64,000 nt of DNA from Glandiceps talaboti (lineage: Eukaryota; Hemichordata; Enteropneusta; Spengelidae), in assembly GCF_964340395.1 (NCBI RefSeq), contig NC_135568.1, positions 500,001 to 564,000 on the forward strand, written 5' to 3'. The notes beneath the pieces were generated by a model. It did not search any database. It saw only the letters and a list, made by a program, of their open reading frames with translations, and was not told the origin of the DNA. A program made the translations under genes and the position numbers. Shown here in pieces: positions 54,541 to 64,000 of the stretch (position 1 is its first letter; each line of letters opens with the position of its first letter).

Positions 54541-54640
54541 GATTATTCTTTTGTTCTGGGCCATTATTCTAATATATTTCTTTTGTTCTGGGCCATTATT
54601 CTAGTATTATTCTTTTGTTCTGGGCCATTTATTCTAGTAT
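54541..54640. repeat. about 32-bp tandem repeat, 3 copies
   Basis: Each copy contains TTCTTTTGTTCTGGGCCATT followed by ATTCTAGTAT or a close variant. Copies differ by one- or two-base indels. Confidence 0.9.
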
Positions 54641-56308
54641 AATGTAATTATCCATTTATACTTTCTAGAGTACTAAAAACTAATTGTATCGACGGTGTTG
54701 TTGGTACAGTTGATGACACTACCTACTATAAGGCTTTCCTAAGATTTTTACTTGTAAACATATTCTAAATTATGGCATCAAATCATTTGCATAAAATGGC
54801 TACATATCAGGTCTGTATTCTGCCAATAGCAAAATGATGGTTAGGTATTGGATAATACAATATAGTTACTTTGGAACGGTAAATTGGAAATGAATCCGAC
54901 CTTTCGATCCATCTAACTATGGACATTGCTCACGCTCTGAACAATATATTCTCCGTGGTTCAGTATGTTCCGATGAGTAGTAGGTTGTAAGTGATTTCAA
55001 TAACCATCAAAATTTGCTCATTCCTCAAAAAATGTGACGCTATAAACCCGCGGAATATTTAGTTGAACGAAATAATGTTATTTTCATCACATAAAATTGA
55101 AATATCCATTCATGAAAATTCACCCTCCTCCACCCACCCCTTGAATTATATTTCGTCCACAATTTCTTACGACTACCATTTTTGTGTTTAAAACGAATTG
55201 TTCCAGAACAAAAAAATATTTTATTCGCGTTGTCTACAAACTCATGTCAGTTTATAACAAATACTTACTGCATTAAAAGATAAAACTGAAATACTCAGTC
55301 TTCACCAATATGGAGTTGAAACATGACAAACTGAATGGTGAGGAAATAATAGTTATAAAATCGTCAGTACACGACTAAATGATGAATAGTTAGAAGTAAC
55401 GAGTCCTTGAAATAACATTATTCCATTCTAGTTTGCAATGTGCTATGTCGAGCCTTGACAACCAGATGTCATAGGTGTCTGTTTAGAACCTCAATTTACG
55501 CCCTCTTTTAGTACTTAACAACTGATTTTTAAAATTGTACTTACTTCATGTTTAATTCCAATCTAAGATGACATAGATTCGTAGGAAAAGTTTTCAAACA
55601 ACCAGAAAATTTTGTTGAAACATGCGATGTTTTGTAAACTAAGTGAAAAGGGTAACAGCGTAACAAAGTTCGCACTTGAAATCGTGCAGTTATTTCTGCG
55701 GCTCATATCAAATTTACACAGGTTCGTAAACATCAATTGTTTGTGAACATTCTGTGGGAGGGAGAGGCACTGCGAGAGACGAAACCCGAGAACTACCTGT
55801 TAAAGCTAGGTTTCCTATACGTGTGTCCTGCCTATAATCTTTTCACACAGTTTTGGTATGATGTTCAAATGCCCGTCGTTGTAACCTTTACACGTCGTGT
55901 CGATTGATACTTGACGCGTTCAGTTCATCCATCGAGTATACAGCAGTCACCTAATTTTGGTAGCGCAGCAACACTCGCCATTTGTCCTGTACAGCAATTA
56001 TTTTTGTTGATAAATAACACACAATTTGTATCAAAATGTTTACGTTAGGGTCTTGCAAAGGTCATGGGGTCATTTGTCTGGTAGATCCTAGGGCACATAT
56101 CCCCAGATTTGAAGTGTGAAGTTTATCTCGTCCCAAGTACGTAAAACACAATCTAAGAACGATAATATCGATACCATTTTTATTTATAATCCTCAATATT
56201 ATGTTTATGATAATATCAAAATTAGAGCAAGAGGTATTTCAAGAAGACATTAGGCTGACATTGACGTCATATTTGTGTAAAGAAAAGGGTAAGACAGAAG
56301 ATAAAAGT
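54641..56308. other. unannotated sequence
   Basis: AT-rich with no useful open frame. One perfect TGACGTCA lies at 56262-56269. Confidence 0.5.
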
Positions 56309-56540
56309 GTTATTAAAGGGACACAGTCTGTAACACCAAACGTTATTAAAGGGACACAGTCTGTAACTTTATTGTCGGAAAACTGTTATTAGACAGACAC
56401 GGATTATAACTTTATCGTCAGCAAACCAAGCGTTATTATAGGGACATAGTCTGTAACTTTATTGTCGGAAAACTTAGACACGGATTATAACTTTATCGTC
56501 AGAAAACCAAACGTTATTAAAGGGACATAGTCTGTAACTC
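56309..56540. repeat. nested repeat of GTTATTAAAGGGACACAGTC units
   Basis: Four copies of GTTATTAAAGGGACAYAGTC plus TGTAAC occur. Between copies 2-3 and 3-4 lies a second shared element (TTTATTGTCGGAAAACT, ACACGGATTATAACTTTATC, GTCAGMAAACCAARC). The higher-order unit is about 85 bp and the shortest spacing is about 33 bp. Confidence 0.85.
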
Positions 56541-58767
56541 TTCTGGTTATGTTTGATATTAAAATATACCGATTTTATTCAAAATTTATGTTTTGAATAC
56601 ATGTTTTATTTTTGTGATCTAGTCTAGAGTTAGTCATAGCTTGTTTGAATAAAACGTTGGTCCGTAGATATAAAAAAAATATAGATTAAAGTGAGATTTT
56701 AAGATAGAATAAAAAATCTAAATTTAATATGATAACGCTGTTTTCAAATCAGATATTATAAGTACTCATATCATAATTTCGTGCGCTATTTGCACATAAA
56801 AAGATTTCCCAATAACAAATGATTGCATTGGAGAGGTCAAGCATCATACTAACGAACGTGTGTATATCAGCACACCTGCGCAGTGAGTCGAATCGAGTTT
56901 CATATGGCTCAATCATCACTGTATTTGCATAGCCCAACTCGTACTGGTTGTATTACATACATAGGTCACAATTTCTCCTGACCCTTCCTTGTTAGTTAAA
57001 TTATACAGAATCTGAACACGCAAGTCGCAACGTTGCCGCTGGATTAGAGCTTAGAAGAGTGTATTTAGCAATGGAGTGAATGTTCCGTGCCACTGCACAG
57101 AGCTTACAAACACGAAACAGTCCCGAGTTTTAAAAAAGTAGTGTTTGACGATACCGCCACCGCCATATTATTAGTGAAATGTAACAGGACACCGAAAAGC
57201 CTTTCAATTTTTATGACAATTTATTTACAATGTAATATTTTGTATGCGTTTATCGCACAACAACGCTAAAACAATAAAACATACAATATCCTTCAAGTTT
57301 CTAAGATAGTGTGATCTTCTTTCTAAGACAGCGTGATCTTCTGCAGATACATGACCGATTTGGAATGATTCTCCCCATCAACTTTCACGCTAAAATTTGC
57401 GAACACTATTTTGTTTTCGTGCAAGTTTTCGACCCATCATCTTTTTATTTTAAACAAATTAAGATAAATTAGTTTACATTTTGGTGAAAAACGATATAAT
57501 TTCAATGAAATGCCAGGATGAGGTGACCAACAGGATGGCTGCACGTTTTGACTAATTGTAAAGTGAATATTGGATTAGGTTAGCACTAATTATCGAAGAA
57601 TCAACTTATACATTAAGGCGTGCCATGTTGACCCACTTTGTTACGGTATCAAAATGCACACTTAAATATGCTGGTTTCTATGACAACAACAAAAACCTGC
57701 TCACTGATAAAACATTCAGAAAGTCAACTGAAAACCACAAATTGCAATGTATCCATAAGCTCTAGGCGCTACTTATGTGTGAAAGCGATAGTACTTCAAC
57801 TTTGGTTGTCATTTAACAATTCCCACTTAGTTTCCCGGGGCGGACACTTGGTTTGCAAAATGCCAGGCGCTGCGAAGCCTTTGATGTTAGTAGAAGGACG
57901 GATAAACTACGGAACACGTCTAGCTTTTTAGTGAGTGGTTTTCCGACGTATTAACACGCCAACTGATATGGAACATTAGTTCGAAGGGTTATATCTAGAT
58001 CGTCAAAAAAACCTCGAACACCGACAACAAAAATCTGTGAATGTAGATTGTACGTCGCCCTGGAGCTCTCTTGGCAAAGCGTATTCAATCGGCTAAACGG
58101 TAAGAGATTACCTTTCACAAAATCTCCTTTCATTTTCTGGTCTACTGAGCCTACGTCATGATTGCCGAGGCATGCTTGCCAGGGCAGACGGTTATGGCGT
58201 GGGTCAGCCACGGTACAAGTGAGCAACTCGTTGGAAGAAAATGTGAGAAATTCCGTAAATGATGAATTCCCGGGTCGCGTTGCACCTTTTCGGGTCTGAT
58301 GTCTACGGATGGCTACTCTGTGTAATGGTTTCCACATGAAAGAACTGCATCAGTTGAAAACTTTTACAATAATAGGGTGAAAGGTCACAAGTCAGGGGTC
58401 ATTTCCCACAGATACGTTGTTTGCTGGGGCTGAATTATTAAAATGATCTTTAGATATGATATATGCGTTTACTTCTGAATGTTTGGACACGTGATGGACA
58501 CGTGAACACAAGTACATAAATACGTTGAGATATTCAGCTGCATTTCACCAACCAACCCCCAGAAATGTCAGTACATGGCCGAGATAGGAATACTTCTGGA
58601 AATGTTACATGATCAAAGACGTCGACTCTAAATGTCGGCAGTACTAGTTGAGTGAAAACCATTGTATAAAAAATAATGAATCATGTTATGCTGGTGTTAT
58701 GTTTCATTGTCTGGAGTCCTACACGTGTTACCAATACACTCACAAATTAGTCTGATTATATTAGAAA
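56541..58767. other. region containing a 22-bp duplication and a candidate exon
   Basis: A 22-bp unit is present twice in tandem at 57301-57344 (CTAAGATAGTGTGATCTTCT and its variant). A candidate minus-strand exon lies at 58112-58226. Nothing else was recognised. Confidence 0.5.
58112..58226 (-). other. candidate exon with GNHD phosphoesterase-like motif
   Basis: On the minus strand a 38-codon open segment contains LPWQACLGNHDVGSVDQ. Metallophosphoesterases, including tartrate-resistant (purple) acid phosphatases, have a conserved GNHD metal-binding motif, and in the acid phosphatases a PW dipeptide sits a few residues before it and a G-N-V or G-S-V step just after it. The segment is preceded by a pyrimidine-rich TTTTCTTCCAACGAG acceptor-like sequence and followed by AAAG|GTAATC, a reasonable donor. 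I searched by eye for the other family motifs (GDN, GHYP, GHDHN) on this strand and found none nearby. The whole frame (57951-58337) is 128 codons. Chance similarity remains likely. Confidence 0.2.
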
Positions 58768-58906
58768 TACATACATACATACATACATACATACATACAT
58801 ACATACATACGTACGTACGTACGTACGTACGTACATACATACATACATACATACATACATACATACATACATACATACATACATACATACATACATACAT
58901 ACATAC
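58768..58906. repeat. (CATA)n microsatellite with central (CGTA)n block
   Basis: About ten ACAT units, six ACGT units (about 58809-58833) and then about eighteen ACAT units. The ACGT block is palindromic and CpG-containing. Confidence 0.95.
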
Positions 58907-60595
58907 TCTCTTGTCTTTATGTAAATAGATATATTTTCTAAATCTAAAATGAATGACCAACAAACACTCCAAGCAATAAGTATCTTGAAATAGAAAGACT
59001 AGTAATTCATGTTAACGATTTTTCAGAATGGATGTTTTAATCTGATGTGCCGGGTTAATTTTTCATAAGATGCAAAACACAGCAAACCATATAATCGAGT
59101 AAAGGAAGACGCTATGTGATACACACCATAATGATATTTCGCTGTGATACATCATACATACAAACTTAGTTATTGGCTACGAGTGTTTGCTTTACAAATG
59201 TTCATTGAAAGCTGGAACTTTAATTACTATATATGGCTTAGCGTCCCGCGTGTCTCCTGTCAAGGATTTTTATAAGGAATATGTTATTATATTGTACTTT
59301 TCTTGACAAAAGTTGTGATTTTAACCAGATTAATACGAGTGAATACTTAAATCAGAGTTAATTAAGGTAACTGTTAAAGAACTAGTCCTAGCCCCTAAAA
59401 ATACAATATAACAACGAAAAGAGGTTATGCGGTCAATTTAGTGCCCAGTTGAATAAAGCATTGCGTGAGATAACGTTAATTGATTTAGCTTAGACACTAC
59501 GCTGATTCCATTGTCATGTACGTCATTCAAATTATTGTCGCTGGGTACGTGCTAATAAGAGCAGACTCGTACTTTCACCTTAGATGAATCATACAGTCTG
59601 TCACTAAATGTCGGAACACAATACGGCTCTACATCTCATCTTCTTAATTAATCGCCATCTCACTACTTTATTCGTCCAATTTTTCGTCCCCATAGCAAAT
59701 GTTTGGATTCACAAGGTAATCAATGCACACACTGGCCTGGAAGAGATTTGTGAATGACGTCACCATCCAGACTATAAATGACGTCATCATCCTATTATAT
59801 TCATATATCCTTTCATTTGCCTGGGACTCGTTTGCATAGAAGTGGTATTGGTTTACACTGTACTCAATAGTTCTACAATATTATCATTGCTGACATTAGA
59901 TCCTGTTATCCCAAAGTTGATCGTCACATCCGGGCTACAGAATCAAATGTTTCAGAACCAATTTTTTTTGGAAATGATATTACTTTCAAACCAAGTTATA
60001 ACATGACTGGATTGATAATGGTCATTTTCGTTGCTTCAATCTAAAAGAGATTTGTGAAGAATAAAAAATTACAAAGAAATTATTTTGTTAACCAATTTGA
60101 TTTTCGGTAATCATATTCATGTTCTTTTTTGTATTTCTATTTGTCGTGCAAGTACGAATATGTGGCCATTTCCTCGAGGAAATCTTGAACAATTAAATAT
60201 ATTGAAGATCAAACTTCTGGTATGACCGAATGTACAATGAATATGTCTTTGACGCCAATCTAAAATAAAATAGATGTTTCTCTAAAGAGAAAAATAGAAA
60301 GAAAAAGATAGATACATACTGATTAACATCCTGGTTCTTGCGATAAAGACTCATTTGAACTGCATTGTCGATCTAGTGATTGTAATCTTTACGAAAACAT
60401 GGAATTACCAAAATAGGTCATCTGTGCTATTTACAAATCATACGTGTGCAGTACAATGATAACACGGGTCTTGCGTGTTAGGTGAAAACCAGTCCCGTCA
60501 ACGCGGAATAGAAGTTTGATCGATGAAGATAACATATCAAATATTGCATTTTTTGAAGAAAATGTTTCAGCGGTGTGTACCTAGTTTCTTTTTAA

Positions 60596-60596
<1 letters not shown>
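58907..60596. other. unannotated sequence with a spaced CRE pair
   Basis: No gene was recognised. Two perfect TGACGTCA motifs at 59755 and 59779 have their own entry. Confidence 0.5.
59753..59792. promoter_or_regulatory. 24-bp-spaced pair of CRE motifs around TATAAA
   Basis: AATGACGTCACCATCC (59753-59768) and AATGACGTCATCATCC (59777-59792) are direct repeats differing at one base, with TATAAA between them (59773-59778). The spacing of 24 bp is a little over two helical turns. CREB/ATF binding is inferred from motif identity. The TATAAA could be incidental in AT-rich DNA, and no coding start is evident downstream. Confidence 0.35.
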
Positions 60597-60626
<30 letters not shown>

Positions 60627-60678
60627 CATACATACATACATACATACATACATACATACATACATACATACATACATA
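60597..60678. repeat. (CATA)n microsatellite
   Basis: Twenty uninterrupted CATA units. Confidence 0.95.
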
Positions 60679-61838
60679 GGCAGTCAAATCACAAGAACTG
60701 GCATGAATGCTGATGGCAGATGACTCAATCTTAAACTTAAAATGGATTAGATAAGATGTGGTTGTCATGGCAACACTGTAGATGAAACTATTGTGAGGTA
60801 TCAAATGTTTGATGTCAAATTTACGGACTATGAAAATTGCAAGTCATCTGTTGTGATATGTGAAACCATTCCGTGAGAAGAGTGCATAGTTAGAGTATTA
60901 CTCACCGCAAGCTTTTCTAAGGACGCACTGACTATATATATATATATATATATGCACGTATTAAAGGCTAGATAAAAAAGTCATTACTACACAGTTCATG
61001 CACTCTGATGGACTTAAAATGTAAGCCGCATAGTTCAAGGTTATAGTTTATCCTTCAAGTGTTTAAAAAGAAATCATATGCAATTTTGTTTGGTCCGGGG
61101 GGGGGGGGATTTTGGCTACATATTAAACCTGCACTAGCTGCAACTTGGACATTTTTTCATCAAATAACCAAACATTTATTGACTAAAATTTGGTCATTAA
61201 CTTTTTAAAAAGGCACTACATCTGTTAATTAATGGTCAATATTATATATAGTTAACGTCGTGACAAGTTTATATCTTGAGCAAAAGCTCGGTTTTGAATC
61301 TGTCACAATGTTAAAACTATACTGATTGTAACTGGAGTATAATTTTTCGATCAAACAACCACAATCTGTTCACTGAAAATTGTTAAAATACCCATAATAC
61401 TTTGTACTTGTTAACAACATGTCGTGATCACCGTTGAGGTAGGTGCTTTTTTGGTTCGGACCCAAAAATCAATTTGATTTGTTTATCGTGTATACAGCTG
61501 CAAAAATATACGCTTACCTTCAAGTGATACAATAATGTTCACTGTGTACAGTATTACGTCTCAGTTATTGTAACTAACATAACATTATTTTTAAACCCAT
61601 TCCAGTTGCATCTTTAAAAAGCAGATTCTAAATACTGAAGTATACTTAACTGTCACTTGTTATTGGCAAAACTCAAATCTGTATTCAGCAATACTATAGA
61701 AGCAATTCAATGACACAACAGTATATCTATACAGTGTAAAATACTGTTAATGCCATCGATGCCATGTATCTATAGTAAATAGAAACAAACAAAGACAATA
61801 CAGATTTTGTCCTGGTTGCTTTAGTTTATGTCTAGGGA
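60679..61838. other. unannotated sequence
   Basis: A short (AT)n lies at 60932-60953 and a run of G near 61098-61108. The two segments near 61137 and 61327 share a faint resemblance that is too weak to call a repeat. Confidence 0.5.
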
Positions 61839-62219
61839 GTCAGGAAAAGTCACTTTCATTACTCTACATCACGTGACCTCTTTAAAAAAGAGAAAGAAAA
61901 TTATCCAAGTTAGCCATGAACTGACCTCTATACATTGGGGTATGGAATTCTTGGTATGGTGCCCAATTACCTATGCTGATATCATCAGGGCTCCGGTATC
62001 TATCAGTCTCTCTACCTAATCGACCTGTAAGGTCATGCATGTAGAAACAATAAATACAGACACTAATGCTATTGATGACATCAGCATAGGTAATTAGGCA
62101 CCATACCCAGAATTCCATATCCCTACTGTTCTGCAGTTGGTTCATGGCTAATTTGAATAATTTTATTCTCTAATCTTTAGTCAAGTCACATGGTGGTAAA
62201 AGTGACTTTCCATGACTTA
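61839..62219. mobile_element. MITE-like inverted repeat, arms about 147 bp
   Basis: The left arm (61839-61987) and right arm (62074-62219) are inverted complements with roughly 75 to 80 percent identity. Clear shared blocks are AAAGTCACTTT, AAATTATYCAARTTAGCCAT, GGTATGGAATTCT or GATATGGAATTCT, GGTATGGTGCC and AATTACCTATGCTGATRTCATCA. The loop is about 86 bp and encodes nothing. The two overlapping frames on opposite strands here arise from the symmetry. No target-site duplication was identified. It is most simply an old hairpin-type non-autonomous DNA transposon. Confidence 0.7.
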
Positions 62220-64000
62220 CTGACATCAACTGCTAATGCATTTAGGACGAAATCGGCCTTGTTTTTGTTCCCAATTACGCTATTTTAGAGTTAGTAGTTA
62301 AATAAAGGTTTTGTAAAGTATTTTCACTTGAGTAAAAAGGGTTTAAACTCAGTTGTTTATCATTTTATTTAGATATAGTGTGGATGTTTATTACAGAAGT
62401 ACACTGCTCAATTACATGAAGTAAATGATTGCTTCCTAAACACATTCACGCCTAGCAATATAGAAAAGTTGAATTTTCGAATGTGTGGAATATTGCACAT
62501 GCGCAGTTTGATGAGACCGGTTATCAAAACTAAAAGAGGAAAAGTTCATGCTTGGTTAACAGTTCAAACAATTGATGACACTATGAAAGAAATTTGTCAA
62601 GTCGTCAATTTTATGATGAAAAGACACTGTGACGTAAATACAGAACTTTTCTAAATACTTTCCATGCCACGGTTTTAGTACGTTCATAATTTTCTATTCA
62701 CTAATTTCTGCAATATATCATTTCGTTACGTGTGGAAGTAAATGGTGGTTGTGTAGAAAGTTGACCTAGAGGTCAAACGATACGTACCTTGTCCGTCGTA
62801 TACATGTATTACCATATGTAGACATCATTAATATTGTGTTACATTCATACTGCTAATTGTCCTTCGTTTTTCCACTGATATAATATCAATTTATACAACC
62901 ACATAAAAAAATAAAAAGTAGCAAATTTCAAATATTTGCCTTGGTTCAGTAATACTATGTTTTAACAGATACAACAATTATGATAAAATATACCCATCAC
63001 AAAATAAATGTTTGTTTATTTAGTTTTGTTACAGTTTTGTGTTGCCCTATATTGGGAGAGGATACTTCGAGATACGTAGTTGAACTGCACCACATTAATC
63101 AATAGTTGTGGTTCTTTCTAATTGAAAACAACATTTACTAGTTGTAAATTCAGTAATAAAGATTCACTTCCCCAACTGAGAGTGGTTTAAAGTAGCAAGG
63201 TTACAACTGTTCTTTCTCACAAACGTCATCATGAAATAAGTATATTGGGTCAGTGTGCCGCGTACTTGTCCCGCGGATAGAACATGTGTCCTTGTAAGTG
63301 TGTCTGCTGTGGCACAATTTTAATTGGAGTAACGAACATCCTACTGAGCCCAGCCTCCAGAGTAAATCTGTGTTTGTCGAACTTACTTAGTTAAAGTTGA
63401 AGTTCAAATGACCCATAAAGAGTGGCGCTGGCTAGATGTAGCTTATTTAATCACCCAACTATTTATCTGGAATAGATCAGTTCTCTTTTTCGCAAATATG
63501 GTATTGAGGGTCAGCGTGGCAACACCTTTAAAGAAGCGTCTGACCACAGTCCCTCCATCACTGGTCTGACATGGCCCATCGGTTGATATACTAGTAACCC
63601 CTTTCTCCGGAAAAAAATGGTGACCTTGTAAGTAAGCATACCTTTGTATTTGTACATGGTCGTGGGACAAAGTCATGACTTTGTGCAAAATGTTAAAGTT
63701 TCTTTCGGCAGATGTAGTAGGCATATCAGGCTGTATCTTTGACATTCACCACATGCACTTATCAAACATATTGCACAAGACTGCACACCATCCAGGTTAT
63801 AAAACTCGAAGCCATGTCTGTGGATAGGTTACGACAGGGTACGAGTTTGCAGAACATTGTTTTAACTCTCATAGCCTCGTTAGAGAAACAATGTGTTGTG
63901 TCATTTGGTATCCTACGATTTGGGGGGGTGTGATACGGACTACATGGATGATTCAGTAGCCAGCTTGAGTGTGCGTATACTACAATTACTTGGCATATCG
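62220..64000. other. unannotated sequence to window end
   Basis: A 100-codon minus-strand frame (63443-63745) and a 61-codon plus-strand frame (62469-62654) have protein-like composition but match no family I know. They could contain exons. No repeat was recognised. Confidence 0.45.

Noticed and set aside
61120-61520. Diverged tandem duplication of about 190 bp
   Set aside because: Only scattered short matches align by eye; identity is too low to separate from background in AT-rich sequence.

Overview
This window looks like non-coding DNA from an animal nuclear genome, most likely a marine invertebrate. The species cannot be named from the sequence. The evidence is the AT-rich composition, CpG that by eye is not strongly depleted, very dense di-, tri- and tetranucleotide microsatellites, several minisatellites, and truncated retrotransposon 3' ends. 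No prokaryotic gene organisation, CRISPR array, rRNA or convincing tRNA gene is visible. No complete protein-coding gene can be supported. The longest open frames are products of tandem repeats whose period is a multiple of three, or of trinucleotide repeats.

Layout. From 1 to 6.6 kb there is unannotated sequence, then a nearly identical 355-bp unit present twice (3839-4193 and 5080-5432), each copy preceded by (CAGA)n and separated by a long (GA)n tract. From 6.6 to 13.2 kb nothing is recognisable. A trinucleotide block lies at 13.2-13.5 kb and a pyrimidine block at 15.5-15.7 kb. Three substantial minisatellites follow: about 66 bp x 11 (16.8-17.5 kb), 51 bp x 16 (19.7-20.5 kb) and 20 bp x about 21 (22.4-22.8 kb). 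At 27.7-28.2 kb a perfect 60-bp-arm palindrome and a 62-bp direct repeat sit among (AT)n tracts.

The stretch 28.2-34.1 kb is the richest in mobile-element remains. It holds a probable minus-strand retroposon end running into (AT)n, a minus-strand retroposon end with an (AACT)n tail, and a plus-strand non-LTR (LINE) 3' fragment with 59 residues of ORF2 C-terminus, a 3' UTR, AATAAA and an (AAC)n tail. A MITE-like inverted repeat and a 32-bp minisatellite follow. A second possible LINE C-terminus is at 53.4-53.6 kb and a larger inverted-repeat element at 61.8-62.2 kb.

Possible function. Two short stretches could be isolated exons, both at low confidence: 43513-43694 (+), and 58112-58226 (-), which carries a GNHD phosphoesterase-like motif. 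The perfect CRE palindrome TGACGTCA occurs ten times, with tight pairs at 46.29 and 59.76 kb, and POU octamer-like motifs occur in repeated or mirrored arrangements at 16.06 and 39.83 kb. If the window is intronic or intergenic to a regulated gene, these are the most plausible cis-regulatory candidates.
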